A program made the position numbers and the translations under genes. A model generated the notes under the pieces. That model was not told the origin of the DNA and made no database searches. It saw nothing but the letters and a program-made list of their open reading frames with translations. From contig CALNXK010000070.1 in the NCBI GenBank assembly GCA_942486035.1, positions 1,123,501 to 1,187,500 on the forward strand: DNA of 64,000 bases. The letters are read 5' to 3'. The DNA comes from Porites lobata (Eukaryota; Cnidaria; Anthozoa; Scleractinia; Poritidae). Positions within the stretch are counted from its first letter, which is position 1; every line of letters starts with the position of its first letter. This document shows positions 51,470 through 62,085 of this stretch, piece by piece.

Positions 51470-51545
51470 ATAGAATCGTCAAGAAGTATGGGACGCCGAT
51501 GAGAAGGGTTAGGAAGGTGTATAATATAAAATAGAATTTGAGTTA
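51470..51545 (-). pseudogene. possible relic of an SLC17 exon
   Basis: On the minus strand a short stretch reads LYTFLTLLIGVPYFLTILF, loosely like the LYTILICLPMFLLDILHF of exon 7 of the neighbouring SLC17 gene, followed by a GTTTAA instead of a good donor. The match is short and hydrophobic, so it could be chance. Confidence 0.25.
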
Positions 51546-52244
51546 TAATTTTATCTGTCTTAGACAAACAATTAAACGGGTACAAAAAACTGTGCTGAGC
51601 TGATAACTATTTGCATGAAGCATGAAGCAATCAGTTTTGTCGAAAGAATCACCCAATAAATGTCAGGTTTGCTTAAAAGGGTAAAGGAAAAGGCTCCTTT
51701 TTTCCCTCGCAGGTTACGTTGTAAACAGCCCCATTCTTCATCTAATAGCCAAAAAAAAGATCCACTCTTCCTCAATTTTTCACAGGATCATTTGCGGTCC
51801 ATTTTGGGGATCATTTGCCGTACTGTACAGTGCCATTTCTGTCAAAAATGGGATATATAAGGGTAAGGGGTTGGACCTCAGGGCGGAACCTTTCCGTATA
51901 AAATTGTCGGCAACCCCTCTGGAGTCAAAACGATAATTTTGAAGAGTGGACAATTTGACTTGCGAGACATAGCTTTTCTTTTCTTGTGGGTATTAAGGAT
52001 GTTATTCACTGTATCCGAGATCCCGCTACTTATTTGTAGTTTCTGGCTTTTCGCTTACTGTACTCAGAAATAATATAAATAAAGGAACAAGGAAATAGAC
52101 AACAGGACCAATAAACGGTAATATAAGCAATGTTAGTATTTATCTTTTTATTGCTCTTTTATCACTCTTTTTGTGATATAGCCCTCTATATAGCTGTATA
52201 TGCGCTTAATAAACAACGTTCAATGTCGTAACCGCTCAGATTAA

Positions 52245-52407
52245 AAGTGATGTTACACGAGACGATTCGCAACGACGATTTTTAGCGCAGCACAGCTTTG
52301 CAACATTGTTGCGATATTGTTTCGAATGATTACAACATTGTTCCAACATTGCAACGCTGTGTTACGCTAAAAAATCGTCGTTGCGAATCGTCCCGTGTAA
52401 CATCACC
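52245..52407. mobile_element. palindromic MITE with TTAA target site
   Basis: Each arm is about 60 bp ('gatgttacacgagacgattc' and its near-exact inverse at the other end), around a short centre with 'caacattg' repeats. TTAA lies directly on both sides (52241-52244 and 52408-52411), suggesting a piggyBac-type non-autonomous element. Confidence 0.85.
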
Positions 52408-53766
52408 TTAACTGAACGAAGTTTAGAAATTCTTGAAGGACTTTTGAAAGTTTTTTTTATTGATACGGCGGTGGCTTAAATACGTGTGCGTGTGGGTTTG
52501 AAGGCATAATTGTAAAACTCATCGAGCTAAGGAGAAGTAATACACTGGGGGGTTAAAAAATGCATTTCTGTGTCTTAACAACTCGTAGATGGAAAATGGA
52601 AGCCTTGTTGTAAATTCCAGAAGATGAAGGGTGAATAAATATGAAGAGCGGTTCACAGATTCAGTATTAGTGCGAAAGAAATAAGCAAAAAATTCTTTAA
52701 TTAGCGGTGAACTTTGGGAAAATTTCCGGTCGAAATTTAGTATATTAAAAACCAAGGCAAAATTTTCTGAAAAGATAAGCTGTGATTTCAACAACGGAAG
52801 AAAAGGAGCGTAATACGTTAGAACGGTTTTGTAGATTCATTCGCAAAAATTTTCAGTAATAGCTAGAAAAATAACCAAATAGTGCGCGTGACAACGACAG
52901 GCAACATGTGCCAAACTTTCGTACCAATGACAGTCAAGACAACATTTCCTTTTCAAACCCAAGACCAGGTTTCATGAAGCATTTTAAGATAAACGGGTGA
53001 TTGGAGGGGGGCTTTTCCACCCGTTTCGTGTGTTTCTGTTTGTGTTTCTTATCCCTCTCGTAAGTAAATCCGCCCACACCTAGTTATCCGTACTGCAGTG
53101 AAAAAAATTCTTCTTCGGGATATATGGAATAGAGCGTTTTTACTCACCTGGCCAGCATCTATGCTTATTTGCTGGTACAAAGAAAGCGTACAGTATACAT
53201 AGAAAAAAGAGAGTTAAACTCCCACAGGAATTGTTTGAGACAGCAACATGGCTGCCGTTTCATTGTTTCAGAACACTAATAAAGCCACCGTGAAGGCATG
53301 TGAAAAAGCTCTATTGAGTCACCTTTTCTTAAAAGTTGCTTTATGCAACTGGACCAAGATCTAATATTTCTTTGGTCAAAAACCCAATAACAATTCTAAC
53401 GCTCTTATTAAGCGCTAACAGTACCAGTGACTGAGTAGTTTGTAGGCAGTCTAATCCGTATTTTTTTCCCGTATTTTTGATGAAGTCAAATAAGGAAACA
53501 ATTCTCGTTTCCTGACAATATATGAGACACGCGGGGTACTCAGTTTAAGTTAAATTTTTACAGAGCACCTCAAAATAATGTCCCCCCTAAGCTGTAATAT
53601 AAACGCCATGCAATGAAATTATAATTTTTTTATTCTGTGAGTAAAACCAACAACCTTTCAAACAAGAACTACTTACCAAGAAGTCTATCAATTAATTTTG
53701 GACTGTTGTTGGGTGATGGATTTTTTTTTGTTGAACTTGCACATATTCTTTAAGAGGTCAAAGATT

Positions 53767-53772
53767 TTTATT
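53767..53772 (-). terminator. poly(A) signal of SLC17 gene B
   Basis: TTTATT on plus (AATAAA on minus) lies 55 bases after the TAA stop at 53828-53830. Confidence 0.45.
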
Positions 53773-53827
53773 TCTGGTAACTAGGATGACATCAAGACCT
53801 AGCATTATAATTTAAATCTGCGGATCA

Positions 53828-56800
53828 TTATGAAGGAGTTCCTTCTGTCTTTTGATCCTGTTTGCTTTCTTCCTTGTTCTCCTCTGTAGCTTTCTCGTCA
53901 TCTTTCTTTTCTTCGTCCGATTTATCCTGCTTTTCTTCTCCTTTTTCCTCTTCTCCTCCCTTTTTGTCATCCTCTTCCTCTTCCCTACTCGTGTTCGCCC
54001 ACGGCTCCAATTCACCTGACACCAGCAAACCAAAGATCACGATACCGATGATATAGACTATGGCAGTGATCCAAAATACAATTCTCCATTCGCCAGCAGT
54101 CTAAAGAAAGAATAATTAAACTTAAGTTACATTTGAACAGTTTAATCAGTTCTGTAGACAACACGATGATTACATAGCTTGACAAAGCCAGTATTAATAC
54201 CAAAGTATAGTTGACTAATTTATGGTTTTAGGCTTGGAGCGAATGCGAACCTGGAGTTGACCTTGTTCATATACGTATTGTCCAATAGAAATCATGCTCA
54301 CTCACTATTTTGCCTAAGAATTACAAATTAATTTTTTAAATGCAAAAAAGTGTTCCACTGAAACAATATCGACATGAGCTGCTCCTTAGAATTAATATTT
54401 TTGTTGGACAAAATTTTATTTCAATCAGTTTATTCACATGAATCAAGAGTTAAGTGAAATAAGTTTTTAAACTAGTGGAGATATAATTATGTTAGTTTCA
54501 TTTTCATCTAAAACACAAATAATTAATCGTTAGCTCGTCTTTTTCAAGACGATATTTCTTTCCATCATAGCTTTCCATGATCTCTAAATTATGAAAGAAC
54601 ATGAAATGAACATGAAAACAATTTCTACTCGTATGAATAGCTGTCTCGAAATAAACTTTGGAGAGTATTTTCCTTTTGCCAGTGCTAAACAAGTAAAGCT
54701 TTTTTGGATTTTTGAAGTTGTACAAAAAACAGATTTTCCCTCAGTGCATCGTTAACAACCTAATCTTTGTATTCATAAGACAATATATGAAGAGCTTTCG
54801 TATTACCTTATTAGGAGTTACAATCCCAACAATCTGCGGGCTGATAAAGCCTGGCGAAGCACCAAACACATTAGTTACACCCATGATTACGCCTGCATAC
54901 TGAGGCGCAATATCTAGAATGTTGACGGCGTAACCGGAAGCGTTCAGACCGGTTATACCGACACCAATAGTGAGAAAGGCAACAGCAAGAGCTGGAGACG
55001 AGGCGTAGCCAGTGATCAGAATAAATAACGACGCTGTTGTACAACCTGGAGGAAGGAAAATAACAGTCTCCATAAATTATACACGGGCGGAAATGGGTTG
55101 GAGGACGTCTACAACGCCGGCTATAAAATAATAGAGTGAGACCGCGCGAACAATTGTTAGTCCTCGAATCCTTTAAGTGTTTGCGATGAAAAAACGTATC
55201 GCCGATTTGCTGGTAACTTACGATGAAACCAAAGAGGGAGTGCGTCGGGTTCGTCAAGTCTCGCAATAAGCAATGTCTTTATTTTAAAACCTGCGTGCGG
55301 CATCCTCTTTAAAGATAAGGTTCTATTTTCATTGCTTTCGATACACCAAAAAGTGGCTGACTCATTTTGAATGTCTTAAGGATGCATAATACCCTCATGA
55401 AGTTCACACTTATTTAATCGAAAGGGATTTGTTCAGCCACATGAAATTATTTATCTTACCAACTGTGAAAACGCATCTTCTGGTGTTCTTCACCGTCATC
55501 TTGTTCTTAATGAGCCAGTCAACAAGAACTCCTCCTGCTGGCCCGACAAATGCCTTCACGACATATGGTAAGGCGGCTAGGAATCCTGTCTGTTAATCAA
55601 GGAATCAAAGGGACAGGCTAATTTAGTATCCAAATATTTAACTTTTGATGATTTATGAAAAGCGGACGTACGTTTCTTGTGCTGTGGGATATACATAACA
55701 TCAATGACACAAACACCTCTTGCGTGCCTATTTTGAGCCAATGTAAAGGTTTCAAACATAAAGCAGTTCAGTGTACAAGCATCCCTTGCATACCTATTTT
55801 TATATGTTTTCCCCAGGCCCCCCGTACACAAATTAGTCTGCATTACCTAATTTGTGCCCCAAGCACCTCTTAGTTAATCAGTTAGTCTTTCTTTAAGGGC
55901 CCATTTAATCCGGAATACGTATGTTTTACAGTTTTCTGATAAAAAAGTTTACGCAGGTCAGTGACACAAGTACCCCTTGAGCACTTGTTTTCGTTACGTT
56001 TGGCATAGCACGTACCTTAGCAAGATCAAAGTGCAAAACCTCGATGAAATATTTAGGTAGACAGATCAGGATCGTGTACATGCCCCAGTCGGCGGTGAAG
56101 TTCGCCGTTATGATGGCCCACACGGGACCGGAAGTAATAATGGATTTCCATGGAACTTGCCCTTTCTGAAGTACAAAAAAAAATGATAGCAGGCTTAAGT
56201 TTGGTTCAAGTTTGCCTTAATCTAATCATGTTGTGTATTCCTGTCTACTCGATTCATTTGTTACAAAGTAGAATACTTCTATCTTTCTGAAAAACTATAG
56301 AAAATTAAAACTCTGCCGTCAGGATAACTGCACATCTTCGTGACAAACGATTCATACCGTTAGTTAATCAAAAGTGGGAAAATGGTGACGTCGATTGAGC
56401 ATTGGCCTTGTCACTAGACGAAATTAAAGAGAACTTTTTATGTTCTTGCGGTCCGCATTTAAGCAGCTGTTAGACCAACCTCTATCAATCACGAAAATGA
56501 AAACTTACGGGGACAAGGCTTTTTCAGTGTGTGCCCCTAAACTGTGGAATTCACTGCCATTAGATTTGTGTAAGTCACCATCTTTAACTGGTTTTAAGAA
56601 AGAATTGCAAACATATTTTTTTAGGCAATTTTTAGAGAGTGGGTCATTGTTTTCGTAAACTTTATGATTTTAAGACCTGTAATATAATGATTGTAAATAT
56701 AATTTTTAATATTTTTTGTGATATGTAAATTATTCATTTTCCCCTTTTTTACATCGTAAAGCGCCATGAGCTCAGGATATGAGCGCTGTATAAATTATTA

Positions 56801-59800
56801 TTATTATTATGTTTTAATGAAAAATAAACTGAATAAACTTCAACACATTGATATCAGTTAGAAATATTGCAAAGGCAGACCTCGCTGTTTTGATAACCAT
56901 TTGGAACACTCTTCCACCTAGTGTTTATTATATCAACTCTCACTTTACCTTTGCAGGTGGTAGTAGTGCTATACTTTTTTCTATGTAGTCTCGTTCTTCA
57001 GGGGAAATGGTTGGATGCTCGGATGGGGAGCCATGGATCGCTAGCTGCCAGACAAAGAACCACAAAAGGCCAATTGCGCCTAAACAACCAATTGAAAGTA
57101 ACTGTTTGATCACACGGTATTTTACTTTGTTTTATTTCATCCTCCTTAAATATAATGAATTTGAACAAAATTTCATTTGTCTCCGAAGGCTAAAATACAA
57201 AGGAAATTCTGAATAAAACTAGGAATGGTTTAGCTTGAGATTTTACATATCACCCACTACATGCACAGTCATCAAGATTTTTTTGCCGGCGTTGAAAAAG
57301 AAAAATAGAAAACCCAGAAAAAAATCATAAAAAGGTATCTGCTCGCAAATTTTGCTATTAAAATACGTTGATGAAAACAAAATCACGAGAACAGATACTG
57401 CGTAAAAAGTATACACTAAAGAAAGAAATTAGGTTTTCAAAAACATAATACAATTGATGTTCTTACAGGCTCTTACCGAAGCAGTAGAAGACAGACGCCC
57501 AACCGCCATCGAAACCATATTTAGACATGATACCACTAAGCGGCATAGAGAGAATGGTACCAACTGGACAACCTTCACATGAAAAAAAAGCGCGTTAGGT
57601 TTCTTAATTTATAGAGGCCTGTGGAAAATAAAAAGTGTTGATTTCAAGTTTTTTTTTGGGAGACGATTAGTGCACCTCGATTTGGGTAAGTGAATCTTTT
57701 CATATCCAAGTTGCTACAAATCTGAATTTCAAAAAAGAACTAGGTCTGATGAAAAAAGCCAAAACTTTTAACACCGATAAAATCTGACTTGTGTTTTAAA
57801 AAGGTTAAAAGGTTAGGTTAAAGGCTTGTTTATAGAGGAAATTGCACTTAGCTTGTCCAGCTAATTTACAGGCACTCCACTCAAATATTAGAAACAAATA
57901 ATTCAAATACAACATAACAGGATTAAAAACCCCAACTGGCAGAAGGCAACCAGTTGGCTATTTACAAGCGTGGCCGAGAAGTTGAACTCGGAACGACCGA
58001 GCACAAATCCAGCAAGTGGCCAGAGCGGGACTCGAACCCGGGACCGCCGGATTGCGAGTCCGACGCGCTGATCACTCGGCCACCACTCGGCCACGCTGCC
58101 TGTTTTCTGTTTGTTAATGACATGATTCAGTGTTAAATCCCCGCGTGATATATAAGAAACATTTTTTATATAATTCTTGAAGAGAATCGGAATCAGTATC
58201 GTTTGTCATCGGATTAACACGCCAAAACAACTGATAATGCTCTGAAAAAATACAGGTCAGTCATACAAGACCCTAAAGCCCTCAATTCATGCAGAGACTT
58301 TTCTCTGCAGTGAAAGAGAGCTTAGTGCCATTAAGCTAAATCTTTTTCTCCGAGATTGTACGGCTTGCCTAATGTTAAGCTTTATTTATTTAATTACGTT
58401 TCATTATACATTTGTAAAATAGTCTCTTAATTATTTCATTTAGTTGTGGTGACCTCCTTGAAAGGGATTGTTAAATCCTGTTCGAGGTTTTCCCCAGTTT
58501 TCTTGGATACAATTATTTCCTTGCATTTTTATTACTGAAAATTTAGTAATATAAAAGTTAAAGTTAACGGCTCTGAAACTCAGTTAAGGATTCAATAACC
58601 GGCACACCTCTACAGGGTGAGTTGAGAAAGGTCTTTGAATGGAGGCCTAAAAGTAAAAGATAACCACATATATGACTTGATGGCTTTTTTTTACCTGCGA
58701 CAGTGATCGTGAACAGTCGAGTCCTCTCTGCGGGCGGAGCCCATTTGCTCCAGATGGCGTGGTTACAAGGGAAAAGGGCTCCCTTAGAAGGCGTGAAACA
58801 GAAAAATCTCATAGTTACAACTAATGTCTGACTGAGGGTGGTTCTTTCATTAAGCATAGAGTTGAGAAGGCCTCGAAGTATGCAAAGTTACTACAATTAT
58901 TTCTGTCACTTCTCCTTTCCTTTTCTTTAACCCCCAGCAATATTCACTTACTTACTCTTTGGAACATGGTAACACATAGATAGTATTTATTACAACGGTA
59001 TGGTAAGAAAGGAGCCAAAACATTTTACAGTACAGAATTGGTCTGGACCTTCGTTTCCCTTTTCGATTCATCAGAAATGAAAGAGAAATGAGTTTTTAAA
59101 AAAGCCATTTCGGAATTTCCCAACCCTTTTGCGGGGATAAGTGCGAAATCGTAGCCTGAGAAATCAGCCGACATTTCGAGGCGCCACCACTGGTTTCCCC
59201 GCGAAATGACGTCTGAGAAACGAGTGCAGAAATTCCATACTGATGACGCGTCACTACCCAGATCTGGGTAGTGCTTCTGATTGATTGCATCAAATTTCCC
59301 ACGCGGCAGGACCAATCAGAAGCATTACCCAGATTTGGGAAGTGACGCGTCATCAGTATGGAATTTCTGCGCTCGTTTCTCAGACGTCATTTGGCGGGGA
59401 AACCAGTGGTAGCGTCGCAAAATGTCGGCTGTTTTCTCAGGCTAGCGAAATCGTTTAAATTAAACTAGTCTTCAAATCTCATTAAAAATATGAAACAACA
59501 TAAACAAACATTTATTTCATAGGAGAGTCTTGCAGCTGACAGAATTTTGAAAAGGGTAGTATCGGAGTTTGGAAAGCGAATGGTTTGTTAAAATCAAGGA
59601 AATTAGTTAAAGAACCTACCAACGCAAGCCCTTCTATCACCCTGAGAGTAATCAGAGCAGCGACACTTGTTCGTGCCGCTATTGGCGTTAGCATAGTCAG
59701 GATCGAAGCAATTCCGAGACAGATTCCGAACACTCTTGTTCCTCCGAACCGCTGACCAAGCCAGCCTCCTGGGATCTGCATAGCAGTGTAGCCGTAATAA

Positions 59801-60777
59801 AATGCGCCAAGAATTGTTCCTTTGTGAAAAAAAAAACGCGTTATCTTTAAAAAACAAGCAAGTGGTATTTCTATATGTATATCTTATTAACTTGAATCGT
59901 ATTGATCAGATTGGGTTGACACCGGAGCCCGCTATACGGTCATGTAATACTGGTGAGTGGATACGTTGTTTTGACAGCAGTCAATTGATCACAACATTGA
60001 TGAGCAATATCAGATTGCAGCTAGGCTCCCACACTAGCGACGCACTAGCTAGAAAGTGTAACGTTTCACACTGGTTTCCTTTGGTGCGGACGGGCAGGTG
60101 GGGATGTACGGTCAGGTGACTAGCAAACTCTCTTGCATGTATAGTAACCAAATTTTCTTAGCTATGGAGCTGCGCTGTCACAGAGACTCAAAATGAGCGT
60201 AAGCGTTCTCATATCCTCGAGTTTGATCAATTTTGCGTCTAGTATTAGACTGACATAGCAAGATGCTGCCTGTAAAAACGTCTTTCTTAAGCTACGAGCA
60301 AGCGGACGCAGCAACTCGCAACATTGTTGGGCCAACAATGCAATATTAAGAGTTGTTGTGTCCTTGTTAGCTGTTGTATGCAAACGGATGCGACAACTCC
60401 CAACAACACACAACAACATTCAATAACATGGAACAGGGTGTGCAAACGGACGCAACATGCAACATCCAACAATATTGGGAGTTATTGGCCAACAATGTTG
60501 CGTCCGTTTGCACGGGGCTTTATGAATAGTGTGTAACATACCCACCTTGAAGCTTTGAACTCCAATCGAATTCAGCTTTCTTTGAAAGAAAGATAAAGAT
60601 TAGTATAGGTAACAGCATGATTTGTAGTGATATTTGGAATAAATACCACGAGTGATATTTCGAAATTGCTATACGTAATTTCACGAGTCGTTAGGCTAGT
60701 GAAATTTGAGACAATTTTGAAATATCCCGCTCAAATCATGCTGTTATTTGTTTATACTACCACCCAAATAAATTTTC

Positions 60778-60810
<33 letters not shown>

Positions 60811-61352
60811 ACTGCTGTAAGCCAATCAAATTGCAGAAATTTCCCATGTAGTACTTATTATTTGCATGGTCTGATGCCAGAGGTTTTGTACAACATAAAC
60901 TATATAATGTATCAGTATTTAAAAAAAACGTTAAGGAAGAATTTTCCCGGCTCTTTTTGGCTAATTGCAACGGCTTATTTAAATTCATTTTTCGGGATTT
61001 TAAGTGCTCTCTTTTTGCAAAAGACATTCTTCAAATAAGGAGTTTTTAAAAGTATAGTGAACATTGGATTTCCTGTCAAAAAAATTTTCTGTTTTATTGC
61101 AAAGCAAGATCGCAAAAGACCTGTAGCACATACCTTCTGTATGGTGAAACCATTTTGTTGAATCGTATGGTTATTACACATAGCTCCAATGGCGACACTA
61201 AGATTTACTCGGAGAGCGTACTGCACGCAGATACCAAGGAAAATCATAATGGCTACGATATATCGTTTGGGAAAGCTGCTTTTCTTTCCCTTGCTCTTTT
61301 CACTCTCCTCTCCTTCCCCCTCCACAGGGTCGGGCTTGGGTGTGTCTGTCAT
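53828..61352 (-). CDS. SLC17-family transporter B (sialin/VGLUT-like)
   Basis: Tandem paralogue of gene A. Ten minus-strand exons: 61134-61352, 60546-60579, 59620-59819, 58695-58782, 57477-57572, 56949-57079, 56016-56165, 55460-55589, 54807-55045, 53828-54100; 519 aa. Seven internal exons have the same length as in A (34, 200, 88, 96, 130 and 239 nt) or differ by 3-9 nt. Motifs: PKRYIVAIMIFLG and ALRVNLSVAIGA (helix 1), the NNHT sequon, FYYGYTAMQIPGGWLG, CNHAIWSKWAPP (His159), DWGMYTILICLPKYF and GYAVNILDIAPQYAGVIMG. Both termini are cytosolic by family topology. The N-terminus is short and acidic. The C-terminus is a long, highly charged Glu/Lys/Asp tail (about 55 residues) that gene A lacks. 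A non-LTR fragment and a SINE lie in its introns on either strand. Substrate unknown. Confidence 0.92.
56440..56815 (+). mobile_element. 3' end of a non-LTR retrotransposon
   Basis: An open frame (about 56440-56658) shows the usual C-terminal end of a non-LTR reverse transcriptase ORF: MKTYGDKAFSVCAPKLWNSL, then a GFKKELQTYFF segment. The 3' part has the 'gcgctgtataaatt' signature and an ATT microsatellite tail at about 56795-56811. It is 5'-truncated and lies opposite to SLC17 gene B, in an intron. Confidence 0.75.
57898..58101 (-). mobile_element. tRNA-derived SINE, younger copy
   Basis: Minus-strand head GGCAGCGTGGCCGAGTGG, B-box GGTTCGAGTCC (complement at about 58028-58038). The body contains 'agccaactggttgcc...gccagttggggttt' and a tail 'tatttgaattatttg'. 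The A-box region is doubled: 'gtggccgagtg' occurs twice in a row. Same family as 14745-14936. Confidence 0.85.
59154..59442. mobile_element. MITE, 'gcctgagaaa' family
   Basis: TA-flanked (59152-59153 and 59443-59444). Inverted arms are long: 'gcctgagaaatcagccgaca' and its inverse, 'gaaattccatactgatgacg' and 'cgtcatcagtatggaatttc'. Same family as 43187-43447; it lies in an intron of SLC17 gene B. Confidence 0.85.
60295..60523. mobile_element. hairpin MITE, 'aacattgttgg' ends
   Basis: 'gcaacattgttgggccaaca' near the left and 'tgttggccaataactccca' from the right arm (read on minus) pair imperfectly. The centre repeats 'caaacggacgcaac'-type units on both strands. It lies in intron 2 of SLC17 gene B, ending 23 bp below exon 2. 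Confidence 0.6.
60603..60860. repeat. dispersed repeat with inverted core, copy 2
   Basis: Second copy of the family at 29800-30090, same order and orientation, with a few deletions in the core ('taacagcatgattt ... aaatcatgctgtta'). It lies in intron 1 of SLC17 gene B. Confidence 0.75.
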
Positions 61353-61513
61353 GATAAGACTGCTGAATAAATGTTACAGAGCGTTCTCGAGTGATTTGTC
61401 ACAAAATGTACATGTGACAGATGTCTCAGAGTATGTCAGATAGATTGGATTACAATGTTTAGCGGGAAGATAACCAAAGAATTACTTTGGGTTAGAAGCT
61501 GAAGCTCAAGTTT

Positions 61514-61712
61514 TTAACAAATCGACCACAATTTTCTATGGTTTACACTCTTATAGACCCATAGAAATGACGTCATAAAATGATTAAAACTCAAGTGGAA
61601 CCACGAGCCGCAGCCGAGTGGTTTCACTGCAAAGCTTTGAACATTTTATGGCGTCATTTCTATGGTCTATAAGAGTGTAGACCATGGAAAATTGTGCTCG
61701 ATTTGTTTTTTA
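61514..61712. mobile_element. ~200-bp palindromic element
   Basis: Left arm 'caattttctatggtttacac' and 'atagaaatgacgtcataaaatg' are inverted in the right arm ('cattttatggcgtcatttct', 'gtagaccatggaaaattg'). A third, isolated copy of the 'gtcatttccatggtctata' end is at about 61775-61800. Confidence 0.7.
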
Positions 61713-61960
61713 CAATAACATTTATTTTTTACGAAAAACCAAAAACAAAACAACCAGCATTGCGTGACATGTTACGTCATTTCCATGGTCTATACTCTTA
61801 GTAAAATTCAACTAGTCAATCAATGCTGCGTTCTGATTGGTTGAGCTACTACTAGGTTATATGTTATGGCCCACCAGTAGCGAAAAGCGACTGATTTTTG
61901 GCGGCAAAAAAGGATTAGAGTCTTGCTTTAAGTTGTTTTGTTTTGATATTTTTGACCAAC

Positions 61961-61964
<4 letters not shown>

Positions 61965-62001
<37 letters not shown>

Positions 62002-62085
62002 GGCCTCTGAGTCAATAGCTCATGAGGTCTCATGGGCTATTGACTCACAGCCCATTTGGGCTCGAGGAATAATTGTTAAATAGAC
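61965..62085. mobile_element. ~120-bp palindromic element
   Basis: 'acaattattcctctcgccc' and 'gggctcgaggaataattgt' are inverted around an inner 'gagtcaatagc'/'gctattgactc' hairpin. Confidence 0.65.

Larger units (their letters stand above)
50976..53827. other. intergenic between the SLC17 genes
   Basis: Holds the promoter region of gene A and the 3' flank of gene B. Contains a perfect MITE at 52245-52407, a possible SLC17 relic at about 51470-51545, and otherwise AT-rich DNA. Confidence 0.55.

Noticed and set aside
53862..54056. Plus-strand serine/phenylalanine-rich ORF
   Set aside because: It is the antisense shadow of the glutamate/lysine-rich tail of SLC17 gene B.
58001..58101. tRNA gene on the minus strand
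   Set aside because: A- and B-boxes are present, but the head has a doubled A-box, no closed acceptor stem, and continues into a SINE body shared with 14745-14936.
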